64,000 nt of DNA. Source: Oreocharis arfaki (lineage: Eukaryota > Chordata > Aves > Passeriformes > Paramythiidae). The stretch is taken from contig VZRR01010919.1 in assembly GCA_013398015.1 (NCBI GenBank), positions 527,351-591,350 of the forward strand. Direction: 5' to 3'. Positions 22,176 to 35,300 of this stretch are shown piece after piece. The notes beneath the pieces were generated by a model. That model worked only from the letters and a program-made list of their open reading frames with translations, searched no databases and had not been told where the DNA came from. Every line of letters begins with the position of its first letter. The first letter of the stretch is position 1. Made by a program: the position numbers and the translations under genes.

Positions 22176-25100
22176 TTTTGAAAAAAAATATCGAAAGGGG
22201 TAATAAAGCGTCACTTGGAGAAATGCCTTCCTGCAGAGTTTTTAAGCAGAGGAAGAGTAGCTGAAAAAGTAAGGGGTTATTTGAAATGCATCTAAAGGTC
22301 ACAAATAGAAAACAGAAAAGGGATAAGATCCAAAGTCCATGACAGACTGTACCTCTGAGGTCAGGGGACACAAATACAGCCAGGATAGCAAATATCGCTG
22401 TAAATAAGTCAAGGTTCGATTTTCAGTTATAGGCTGTATTTTGAACTTAACTTGCTTGAGTGAGATAACCACATGTATTATATCTATATGGGGGAGAAAA
22501 GCAGCAGTGCAATGCATGTGTTTGTCAGCAACACTCCAAGTAGTCTTTATTTGAATTCCTGTCATGCTTATCAGCAGGCAGGACTTGGACCATATGCTGG
22601 TAAAAGAATTGCTACAAATAGCTGAATCAGAGGCTCAACAGTACAGGGTGGCTTAATTGTTCTCCCTGACTTCTTCTTACTTGCTCAGGTCCTGTGCAAT
22701 CAAACAGCACATCAGACATAGATTAAGCAGTGACAATTACTCAGGCAATTTCTTTTTCCTTGTCCCACAGAGCTCAAGTAACTTCTGATTTGCCCAAGCT
22801 ATACTTACAGCAGCAGTGCGACAATGCCTTCAAACCGGCCCACGTCCTCCGGTTTGTCTACTCATTCACAGATGTCCTTCCCTTCATCCCTGCTAGTCTT
22901 CTTTCTCTACATTTTCCTTAGGACTGTACTAAAACAACTGTGTGTGTCTGATGGCCTCTTCCAACCGCTGAAGAATTTAGACATGCACTTGTAAAAATAA
23001 GCATCCCTGTTCCCAGCCAAAGTCTAAACCAAGATCCATTTGTGGATCAGTGCAGAGCAAGTCTGAGCATCAGGAAATAACTGCTGCAAGGCATAATTGG
23101 ATTTCTCTCCTGCAGGCATCATAGCCCAGTTAGAAACGTTACGAGGAGACAGCTGGGTAGACACTGGTGCTTGGATTCAGGCACTCAGATGGAGATGCTC
23201 ACTCAGATGGAGAGGGACTTGCCAGCAGTTTTGTGGCTGTCATAGTGATCTACAGCACAGAAGGGGACACAGACCCTTTTTTCAGTGCTGGGTACTGAAG
23301 GCTGGGTCCCCTACAGCAGCCCCCTGAGCTTTCTCAGCTGACAAACTTGGGGACAGCAAGGTAGCCTGCACTGGGACATCCATCACAGCAATCAGTAGGA
23401 GTGATGTTTTTTGGTGGGTGATTTTATTGGGCTTTTCTTTTTTTACCCTGATAAAGCATTTTGAGACATAAGGGGAGCTTATAGCAACTGTGATTCTCAG
23501 ACATATCAGAGGAAATAAACCAAAGTTTTTCTGTGGTTTTCTCTGGCAGACATGAACAATTCACTGTACAAACTCTAGTAAAAGGAACAACAGCAAATTA
23601 CTCTTTAAAGTTTAACTGGATTTGATTCCACAGTGCCATTTGCACTAAAGGGAGATGATTCCTGATGGGGGGGGGTGGGGTGGTTTAAGCTCCCAGGTCA
23701 CTCCTGCCTGCACAGCTCAGAATCTTACTGCACAGCTGCAGTGATCTTACCTAACCCCTCTGTACCAGCTGTGTGTGTTCAGGCTGAAGTTCACAGAGTC
23801 AAGTGCCTCAAATCAGTTGAATCCATATTGCCTTCAGGGTCAAAAGCTCAAGTTTCTGACACCGTCTACCTCACACTTGCTTTTCCTTGTCTGGACAGGC
23901 AGCCTGACTATTTCTAGGAAGTGCAAGCAACACCGAGGGCTGGGGGATTTGGGCCGAGCGTGAGGTCAAAACCCACACGATAGAGCAATTAGATAATCAG
24001 CTTCTGAAATCAGTGGCTATTAAACATCTGCAGCCCAGACAGCACAGTGAGTGGCATGTAGCAGCGTTGAGGCTCAGGGTCTATCAGCTGAACTAGCAGC
24101 TCCTTCCTCCGAAGCCGGGTGGTATTTGGGAAGAGCAGGTGATCTGCCTTCAGCTCCTCTGCCCTACCATGGCCAATGGGTGTGGCAGGGCAGGCAGGTT
24201 GTCCTCTGGGCTGGATTTGGACTGTGGGTCACAGTGCAGAGCTTTCTGTGTCAGGGCAGGGCTTATCTCTGTGAATGCATTTAGATTGTTATCATTTGAT
24301 ACAAGCTTAATCAAGTTGGCATTTTAAGGGGTTTTGTTTTTATGGCCCTAGCTGTCATGGAAACAAGAAAGAACAAGCTAGAGTAAAAGCCAGAAAAAGA
24401 GGCAAGAGACCTGTTTTAATCAGTAACTTAGGGAACTCTGCTCTTTGGGTCCAGTGTGGGGTTTATCAGGAGCAAGGCTGGGGAAGACAACTGCAATTGC
24501 TCCAAGCAGATAAACCCCACATGCACTGCTGACCAGCAGACCTGGTCAGGACCTCACTGTGCAACCTGTTCAGGCTTAAATACTCTCAGTCCAGATGCAG
24601 AAACTTTGTGTTGAAGTCTGTTATTGTTTTAAAATTAAAATGAATTTTAATTTTTGCTTTTGCCACCTTATATCATTTTCCTTGCTCTCAGTAAGCACTT
24701 GTGCAGACCTGCGAATGTGGATGGCACTTCACTGGCCAGGGAAATTGCTTCCCTGCAGCAATTGCTCAACTTAGGGGGGGTGGGGAGTGAGGACAAGGGC
24801 TTCTTCTGGTAAGATTGCATAGCATGAAAGCATTGGAGGTGGGAGTGCATAGCCCTTCTGCACTGCATTGATTTTCACTCTAGCTATTTTGGAATAGGGC
24901 TGGATGATTATTTTTGGGTTTGTTTTTTTTTTAATTTACTGGAAGATAGCTCATGCTGTTAATGAATTTGAGTACAATTTTGCAAAACTTTCAAATGGGA
25001 AAAAAGAAATATGTTGTAAAAACAGTTTCAATTTTTTTTTCCTGTTTTGAAGGAAACATGAGTGGTTTTGGTTTTCCAATGCTAGCAAAATATTTGTGTT

Positions 25101-26103
25101 TTATTTTATGCAAAATATTTTCTATCCTGTGTTTTCAAGTCGACTGGCCAAATACAAATAACAGATTCTTTCATCCTTGTTTGTGCAGACAAAGAGACTG
25201 TCCTGTCTCTCTGTCATTTTAACCAAGGAATTCTCTTTGCATTTATTCAAACTGATTCTTGCCTGTCTTCTATGAGAAGACCTACTGTGTTCTTTATTGT
25301 GTAAATTTCACCACACTACAAAATAATATTTATGGCTCTACAAAGACATTATTTAAAGCATCATCTAGAGAAATGATACTCAAGAAACCAAAAGCGTTTG
25401 TCTATAGAGAGAGTGTGTTTGTTTGGTGCAATCAAGGAGACAAGGGTTGCAAAGTGTCATCTCTATGGTGACAGCATTATAAGGCCCTTGTTCAGCATGC
25501 AGTGCGCTTTCACTTTCAAAAATTTGGGGGTGTTAACATTGGCAGAAGCCTTGTGAGCCAAGAATTACCACTTTCTACAATATGTTTGAAAGCATTATTC
25601 TAATAAGTCTGAGTGTCTTAAACATGCTTGGTTAGAATACCTCAACAAGGTGTAAAGGAGAGTAAACATAAGCACTGTGTTTTATCTTAAAATTTGTTAA
25701 AGATCATATGATAAATCACGAACTAGAAGTTTTATTTTTCGAATAAATTGTTCCAAAAGCCATTTACTCTAACTTCACTGAGCAGCTGAAATTGTTTTTA
25801 TTTTAATCTCTGTTGAGAACAATAGCTGCGGATCAAAAATGAGAGTAGTGAAATTTGTTGATGCTTAGATATTAAAGAGAGACCTGGAATCTATGTCTGC
25901 TATTGATTTTACATGAAGAAAATGGTTCAGATCCATTTTAGTACTAGAAAAAGCCCACTTGGAAGTACAAAGTAGGCCATAAAATCTATAGACTGTAAAA
26001 AAGAAACCCCATTGAATACTGAGAGTTCATTTATTAATAGATAGCTGATAACGGAAAAAACCCTGTACCGGTACGCTAAATATAAATTTCCTTTGCCACA
26101 TAG
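22176..26103. other. no gene seen; homopolymer G tracts
   Basis: G-rich runs occur at 23667-23680 (nine G, T, four G) and around 24774-24784. An imperfect duplication of CACTCAGATGGAGA lies near 23180-23210. The remaining sequence is AT-rich and has no supported exon. Confidence 0.45.
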
Positions 26104-26361
26104 CAGGCAGGGGGCAAGGCAGGAGGGCCTCTGGTCACCTATGCAGAGCTCAGCTTTTGCTGGCCTCTCTCATGGCCAGAGCTGCAGGATGTCAGGCTGT
26201 GGTAGCACGTTTTATGCAGCAGCTTCTCCTATAATTGAGAGAGACCTTACATTTCCCTCGCCTGCTGCTGAAATCCGGGCTGCGTGTTGGCACACCGCAG
26301 TGCCCCAGGATGTACCTACCCACACTGGACAAGTCTTTCCCAAAAGACTGCTGCTTCCTAA
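26104..26361 (+). other. candidate exon with open frame (258 bp)
   Basis: An acceptor-like CCTTTGCCACATAG ends at 26103 and a donor (CCTAA|GTAAGT) follows 26361. The interval is GC-richer than both flanks and open in one frame throughout. The frame meets TAA three bases into the intron. The encoded segment is not recognised. It may equally be a noncoding exon or chance. Confidence 0.17.
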
Positions 26362-29300
26362 GTAAGTACACACAGCTCTGCACAAGGGTACAAATTGCCC
26401 CTTAATTCTCTGCATTGCTGCTTTTCTGGTAAGAACAAAAAGGATTCGGGCACATGTTGTTAAATTCAGAGAAGCAATATCACAAATACGGTGTGGAGGT
26501 GTAGCACGTATAGGCCTCTTTGTGGAGGTTATTCACGTGTGCAAGACATACATGTGAACCCTCATCTGTGTTTTCCTAAGTTTGGAGTGACTCCAGGTTG
26601 ATTTCTGCAGGAAATGTTTTTGAGTGATGGCAGGAGATGTTAGTCAATACAGCATGGACAGTGAACATCTCCCCTGGACAGACTTTGCAGGGAAATTATC
26701 AATGAAGATTCAGAGTTTGACCTACAAAGCTGGTGTACAGGAGGAATGCAAAACGGATGTACTGAGGGATCCAAGGAGGCTTCAGAGGGTCTGAATGCTG
26801 CTGACTTTTGGCTCCCTGCATCACATTAAGTCACAAAGGATCAATCCCTAGAACTTAAATATTTATCAGTTTTGTACCAGATATCAGTTCCTTTCAGAGA
26901 TGTCTGCTGCAGTTAGGTTTCTTATTTTCAGTGGCTAGTTAGCCCAGTCAATTATCTCCATCAGCTTATTACACTTCTACCTGCAGCTCTTCCTTATCAT
27001 GTAACCGAATATATTCTTTTGCTTGTGAATAGTTGTGAGTGGGGGGAAAACAAGCAGGGAGGGTTTCTTCTCTTTCTCTTCTCTGCATCCAGTGGAAAGA
27101 TCAAGTAGGAAAGTCTACCCCTGTGTCTTGCTCTTCTTCCCCCTGGGAAAGGTAGGGGGAGGGGATAATCTCTTGTGTGCTTGGGAAGAGAACACCAGAT
27201 GCCCATGAGGACCAAAAGGGCAGCTGTTTGGAGCTGATCACCCTATGGCTGGTCTTTTCTATTTGAGAGAACTCCTCGTCAGCTACAAATTCAGTTTATT
27301 CCTACAACTTTCCTTCAAAGATGTTCAAGAAGCATCAAAGTCCCGCTAAGCTCGTGAGCAGATATAAGTCAAGGCAAATTTTATAACGGCAGAAAACTGA
27401 GGCTGAATCAGGCTCCGAAAGGTTTGTACACACACTTAACCCTGCTCACTTGGTCCATGGGTCATGGGTCCTCACTTCCAAATTCACTCCTGCTTTTTCA
27501 CCAGCTTCCTGTGTTAGAGCAAATGTTATACAATGTCCTTTAGCTCCCCAGAACTATATATCTTTCCTTTACTTCAGGACCCTGTGCATCTGCTGTTCCA
27601 TTAGTTTTTATAATCCCAATTATACCACAGTTTTCCAGTTCCCAAGATTTCTTATTTCTACTTCCTTTTCCTAATGGTCTCGCTCTGTCCTTTAAGCTTC
27701 CTCCCTGCCAAGCAGGCTTGTTTGCTCCCAGGAGAGACCAATTTCCCCTCTCCTCACCGTGTCCACTTAATGAATTATGTCTGTTTTCAGCATGGTGTAT
27801 AACAGGCAAAACCCATGGAAACATATATACTTCCTCTATTCTTGGTGTTTTAAGAGGTGTATACTCGGATGGATGTAGAGTGTTCAATGTAGACGTGCTG
27901 CAGCATGTTGTAAGAGCACCTTAACTATTGAAAAAGCTTGCTTAAGAAAAAGAAATTGTAGTATATTTTCATACATCCCTACATTAATCAAAATCCTAGC
28001 CTATTTTGGGCTTCTAAAACTACTGTGCTATAAACATAACAATGCTAAATATAGCCATAACATCACATGTGAATTTGCATGCATGTGTGCAAGAAAAAAT
28101 ATGGTGTATGTCATATCCACATACATACATTTAAATTATTTCAGGAACCAAGCTGTAGGACTTTTTATTTATTATAACCTATTGCAAATCTGAATTCAGC
28201 TGTAAGTAGAGGTGTAAGACGTTCAAAATAAGGATTAGGTCAAGTGAAAAGGGGCACAAATTTTGGGTGTCTGCAGCCTGTTATCTACTTCTGCACTCCA
28301 TGTTCTGCATTAGGCTGACTAACATGCAGGTTTGCATAATTACCAAGGTCTGTAAGCATCTGTGAGCACACAAACCCTGTGGGATTCTGGTCACACAGAG
28401 GCTGCAAACCTGATGCTTTGTGTGTCTCTGCAGTGTTTGGGAATCATCCAGGCGGGATCACTTCATGGCTTGTATCACATTAGACCTCGCTTCCTCAAAC
28501 AGCTCCTGCCGCATCTCTGTCTGCTCTAGTCATGTGGGAAAATGCTGCCCACAGCCACTCAGCCTCCTTGAAAGCAGACATTGTATTGTGCCATGCAGCT
28601 TGCTTCAGTTTTTAATCTATCAGCTGTATTCTCTCTTGTTCCTTCCTTAGTCCGTGATTGATCTTGGCCATAAGGATGATTCAGAGTGAAACTGCAAAGC
28701 AGAGCAAAACCTTTCTTCTGCCTTCTGCAGCTCAGGTAATTTCATAGACAAAGTCTTTCTCCCCTTAATCTGTGTTCCACTCTAGAAATGTTTGCTGGTA
28801 AAGTTGCTGAGTTTCCTCACACACCACCCAATTTTACCAGGGTAGTGATGCCCGTGAGGTGACACACGTGGAGGGTGGGGGCTGGGCACCACAAATAGTT
28901 AGCATTGCAGGGGCTGCCTATCACTGGAGATGTCATTCCTGTGGAGGGAGTATGTTCAGGCTTCCTTGTTCCATAATCATGTATAGCATCTGGGCCTAAG
29001 TCAGAGAAGTCAGAGAAACTCACTATTTAAATGACTTTTGCTACTAACCTGTTTTAGTGTGCTTTATTTTTGTTTATCTTACTTACAAAGCAACAATTTT
29101 ATATAGCTGTTCCACTCTGCAAGAACCTTGTACTTGCTATACCTTTTGTTAGAGTGCATCTCCGGCAGTGGGGGTCACATAATCCTTTTTCCTGCTCTAA
29201 AAATCTGGCTATTGAAAAAGCGTCATGCCATGAAACAAAATTACTCTCCTGGTAAAAAGCAACTTTTTGTCATTTGTGATTGGGTGCCTACCTGTAAAAA

Positions 29301-32300
29301 TGGTGCTTTCAGCTTTATTTATATAAACATGTTCAGGAAATGAATATGTATTGGCCAAATATATGAATTTAAAGTGGCTTTGGTTTACTAAATTAGATTC
29401 TATGATTTTATTTTAATCCACAATTAAAGTGGCTTTAATTCAATTTAATGTAACTCAATGTCAATTTAAAATACTGAATACAAAGTCACTTTGAATAACA
29501 AAACACAGCGATTTTAAGAGACTTTTCACGTCATCCAGAGACGTGTCTACAAGGAATTTCAGTGCAGAGTTATGAAAAGGTCTGGATTTATGGAATGAGA
29601 AGCTGTTGTGGCTGATCAGGTACACACCCAGAAGGCACAGTGTAGGAAAAGCCAAATGAAGCTGTACTCCCCACTGCTGGTAGGACATCTGGCTGGAAAC
29701 CCTCACAAGCCCCACCCAGCCTGAGCACCTGAGTTTTCTTTGGTAGCAAGAGAGGAGGCTGGAGGGCGAGGCACAGAGCTGACCTCAGAGTGTCACTCCT
29801 GCTCGGGTTCAGCAGCAGCCTCCAGAGCACTGCCCTGCGGTCAGTGAAGCACAGGCAATGGTACCTTTGCAAGGAGCCCTGTGCTCTTACGGGCTGTATG
29901 GACTAAACATAAATAACTAAATCAGGTCTTTTCTTTAGCGAAGCAGAAGCTAGAAACTTAACGTGAAGGCTGGTGGCTGGTGAGCCGTGTCTGCCCTGCA
30001 CTTACAGGACAAGAGTGTTATGGGAACTCATCAATCACCTAAGTCTCTGTAGCATCAATTTACAGCCCGAGGTTAGTATTGATATTTTTACTGCCAAAAC
30101 TGAGTGCTGTTAGAGCTTGACGGCACATGAAGGCAGATTTTTGCCTTAATGGTTATTACAAAGCACTTGGATAATAGCTTCAAAAGAGACATCCCAAGTT
30201 TAGTATGACCAAATTGTAGAGACCGTGATTGTCTGAGAGGCACACTCTTGTTACCATTCCCATCATCACCTCTGTAACTGGGACTTTATAATGATTCAGC
30301 CTTTGAATCATAATTTAGCCAGACAAACCCCACACAGGGTTCCAGATGAGGAGAAAATACTTGTCATCCATGTTTGTGCAAAAACATAAATTCTAGAAAT
30401 ATTGCATCATTACAGTGGAAGACAGGTCTTTCTTTGGACAACAACCAGAGTTCCTTCTGCACTGCCCTGAAGCTTTGTTGCACAGAGAGGATGTAAAGCA
30501 TAGTGTGGGTTCAGGCCTCCTCTAAAAAAGCCACAAGCCACATTTTTAGTTAGAAGGAAAAACATTAGAAGTGTGCTGACAAAGTCCCCTACTGGAGCAG
30601 TAGCTGATGATGCCAGATAACTTCATTGCTGCTATAGATTTAAATCAATTCCCTGCTGGTCTACTGATATTTATGCTATTGCTCTAGGTAGTACAGCTGT
30701 ATTGATCCAGATTGAGGTTGAAAAAAAAATCATCCTCCAAACTATCATAGTTATGACAGAAACAAAAGTGCAAAACAGGAGGGTGAGATTTCAGATGGAG
30801 CTGCTCTTGAAAATGTGTGAAGCAAAACAGGAGCAGGTAGGAACTTTTTTTGTGAAGCATTTTGGAACCAGAATAGTTTCTAAGTTTCTCAGTTAATCAT
30901 ACTGAATTTTCAAGTACAGATAATACTTGACTGCTACTCCTAGGCAAGGGCTTAATTTCAAAGCCTTATGGTTTCTTGTGATGTGTATTAACTGAAAATA
31001 GATCACAGTGTGCAGAGACAATTGAAACAAAGATCACTCCAGTACAGTTCAGAGCCAGACCAGCCTCTCGGCAAATGTTGGCAATTCTGCTTTGACTGTG
31101 TTGGATTAACAGGGAAGGACACATTTTAAAACTGGATTCAGTCTTGTTTAGCATGGGGCTAAAATTTACGTATGGGTAGTCCATGCAATGGTTTCTTTAA
31201 CACCATATCCATACTTCCAGCACCCTGTAATCAGCAGCTGAGCCCTGAGGAGCAGGTACTACCTGAGTGCACTTCTCTGAGTTAATAGCTGAGGCACAGT
31301 GTGGTTCCAAGGCCTCTTCATTACGGGGTACTCCTAATTTATAGCATATTTCAGTGTTATTTAGAGATTGTGGGGAAATCTTCCTCAGATTGCTTCACTA
31401 ATCCAGCTTATGGCACAGCCTCAAAACAGTCACACCGGCACAAGTGCAGAGGCAGTGAACTGTGCCATGGGTGCGATAATAAAAAGCAGGAGCCTCTAAA
31501 ACCAACTTTGCTGCCAGAGAAAACACAGCTTGGATTTGTGTCCTGATTTTTGCATCAGGTCTATTATTTTTCAGCTCCGTAGCCTGGACTGTCCTGTAGC
31601 TGTATATTCACATTTTCAGAGAAGAATCCACACTAATTACGTGTGTTATTTTTCTCTCTGGGCTTCAGAAGAAACGATGTGTTTGAGTAATTGTAGAAAT
31701 TGAATTGTAATTTAATAGGAAGCCAAGCAGTCTCTCAGTGCTTCCCACTGTGTGATTAACATTCTGTAAGGAATTCCCTTGTGTTTGTCGTACAGAAAGC
31801 AAAGTTTAGACTTTTGTTCTTCCTTGCAGAAGGAAGGGAAAGGGTAAACAAAGGAAATCAATTATGAATGTTCCATTAATAAGGGTGAAGATAGAATATA
31901 TCTGTCACTGGGAAAAACCCTGGCTTGATTCCCAAGGGACTGACTGCCTCTCAACAGTTTTGGCTTAGCAAAGGCGTTTGAGCAGGCTATTCTTGGTCAG
32001 ATAAAGAGAGGCAGTGCTGGCAGCTCACGCACGGTGCAGACTTGAAATCTCTGCAGTATGCTCCCTAGCTGGGTCCAGATGCACTGATTCTCCAGGCACA
32101 GTGAAGGACATATTTATTTGATCAAGCTTTTGGAGAAAGCTGTGGGTATATTCCCAGAATGATGAATGGGGGAAGAGATGATAGTAAGAATGACAATTAT
32201 TTCAATAGCACTGAGACTGGTTTCCTTTTGTTTCACCATTACTCCTTAAATATTAATTATAAGCTAGGACATTCAATTTTATTTATACCAATGTAAAAAA

Positions 32301-35300
32301 ATAATCATGTAAATCTGAGCAGTCTTATTCCCCAATAAGCACATATGCTAGGAGGGCATATTTAAAAGCACAGAAACAAATCATTGCTGAATACAGACCC
32401 ACTGCTTAAATTTACAACACCCTTTAGGGAATCTCCTACTCCCTCAACAACAACATAAATAGTTCATTCCACTGGCTGAACAGTAACTTCCAGATGGCAT
32501 TAATATGACCAGCTGAAGCTGGTGGTAAGGACTGCTACTCGTGGTGAATATAGTTGTGCATATTTTGTGTGAAGTTTCAGAGAATAAAGGCCAAAATTGG
32601 CCTTGTCACCCTGCGATGAACATCTTTAACATAACTTAAACCATATAAATATATAGCAAGTACCATGAGTTGCGCTCGGTATTTCTCTGATTAACTCCTT
32701 TCAAATAAATTCCATGTGTGGACTTTTCTTTTTCTGGAGTTCCTGGTTCCAGTTTAACTGCAACATCCCGATTGCTTTCCAGTATAAAATGGCCACAGCT
32801 GGTATTATCTAGCAATAGCTATTTCATAATGGCTTAATGAAAAGCATAAGCAGGCCCTAGACATGTGTTTACAACAGAACCTATTAATTTCCACACAAGC
32901 TGAAGGTACTCTGTGATTTTGCAGGAAGAGTGAGCTGCTCAGAAAACAGAGCCCCAGGACTTGTGATCCTAAATCACTGATAAGAAGGTTTTCTATTATG
33001 TTTTAAAACTGCTAAGTCAAGCCAGACAAAGTGCTAAATATTAGTTTTTGAACAAAAAATAAGGAAATAATGAAAAGCTGTTCCTCTCTTACAGACTGTA
33101 ATTTCAGATGTTGCTCCAAATACAAATGCATCTCTCCACTCCTCAAGGACAGTATGGGCACCAACAGTTCCCACGTCTCTCTGCTGTTTTTTTCCTTTGC
33201 TTTTTGCCTGTCTTTAGAGAAAAAGATACCTAGGGTATCCCAGTCTCCTGCATATACCCCTGCAGCCACGATGTTCAGCTGCTTGGTGTGGGAATCCACC
33301 CTCTGAGAGCTACCCTGAGGCCGTCATCTAACAAGAGGCACCAGTGCTGGATGGGATGCCAGGTGCCACTTCCTTGCAGCAGGGCCACTTCCAGCCCCTC
33401 CACCTGCCTACCTGGGGGTGCCAAGGGCACTGAAACAACTGCTTCTCAACCACCTGGTAAAATGTTTCGGGCTTTTTTTCTGGTTTATTTTTAACACGGA
33501 TCAGTTCGCTGATCTCATTTTCCATGTGGCCTCAGGGGGTGCCTTGGGAAGAAACAGTTGTGCCAAAGCAAACAGTGTGAGATGGGAACAAGTGGCTGAA
33601 GGTCAGGAGTGCTGAGCTGGCGCTGTCCCGAGGAGCTCTGCAGCCAGAGCTCTGCTCCCACCCCGGCATGCACAGAGACGTGAATGCCTTTGGGGGCACT
33701 GCAGCTATCAGCAGATGAAGGCTGCTGCAGAAGGATGGTGCGAGGGTTACAATATAATCCTTCTGGAGGCTCTGACATCACAAATCACCCATCAGTTGTG
33801 GCACTTGCGTAGAGCAGGGTAGTTCAAGGCTCGTGTTTAGTCATGGCTCTTCTTCAGCACTTTCCTTTTCTACATACATGTTATGAAGACAGAAATAATG
33901 GGGCCCTTAAAACACAAGAAGTGTTCTTTTAACACCCCAGTTAGATATCTTAGAAATGTAACATGTATCACCTGCACTGTACTTCAAGTAGTATTTAACC
34001 CTGCTTTTATTAGTTTACCATTATTTTCCTAAACTTCTTTAAGAGCCTGAGGCTGGAAAAGTGCACAAGAAATAAAAACAAGCTCTACCTTCCTGTCAGC
34101 TGCTAACAGTCTTTCAAGCAGTTAATCAGGATCCTCTATGAGAATAACAGAAATGATATAGTGAATAAGTCCCGCTTGGTCAGGTTTATTACTTAGTTTG
34201 CCATCTTTGCTTCCTTGAGAAGATGGTTTCTGAGGCTATATGAGAAGGTCAAGCCCCTTTTGACCTTAGGGTTGTCAGTTGGATCAGGAGATCACTAGAA
34301 ATTCTAGGACACAGCTGTGGAGGTATGTGAGTGCATTATTTTTTTAAAAATTGGATCATGACAAGGGAGTCATATATTTTGTTGAAATCAGAACCAAGAA
34401 GCTTACAGATACTATTACGTAAATAAATCCCATTTTATTTTTAAGGAATTATTTAAGGGATTTTAAAAAGTAATCTTCTTTTCTTTAAACCCCTGGAAAT
34501 GGAACAGTAACCATAGGCCTATCTGGAATATTGGGAACTTTGAACATAGATGTTTGGTTCTTTATCTAAAGAGTCCTACGCTGCATATGAATAATATGCT
34601 AATCAGGAACCAGTCTGCTAACTTGTGAATCTGCAATAACACACTTGCTTCACTACATGCAACAGAACTCTATAAATAATCAGGTGAATTTTACTTTCTC
34701 TTTTACAAGGTATCAGTGTCACTAATAGCAAGCTGTGCATTCTCGATTAGTGATTATGTTGCTGAGATTAAGTTACTTCTGGTGCTTTAAAAATAACCTT
34801 GACTATTCCTCTTGTCTCAGAATTGCCTGGCACAAATCTTTCTCAGGAGCAGTGCCTGTGTCACACAATACTGTGGCAACATTATTGGATTAAAGACAGT
34901 CAGCAAGAAGGGTCCAAAGCACTTCCCAAGATAAGTTCCTCAGGAAAAGTGCTTTCTACAGAAAACCCATGCTCCTAAGTAAGTGTAATCCACCATCTAC
35001 TGAGAATAACAGCAGCCTTACCGTGATATTAGATAGAAAGCAGGGTAGGAAAGCTCTTAGGTAGAAAAACCTCTTAGGACAGCATGTAGCACAGTAGTTG
35101 GATTGAAATAAGGTTATCCAACTCGACATTCTTCTGAAACTTGCTCAATTTTTTTAATGGTATTAACAACGCTGCCGAAGAGTTTAATAGGTACACTGAC
35201 AAGCTGTTTTCATCTCTGGGTGCTATTTATACAACTTACACCCTGAAATTTTACCACTGTGGGCTCCTTCTGACAAGTAGTGGGGACAGTATCATGCTGG

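Noticed and set aside
22945..22975. CR1 3' end suggested by GATGGCCTCTTCCAACC
   Set aside because: Only this short string fits. The upstream sequence does not follow CR1 and no terminal repeat follows.
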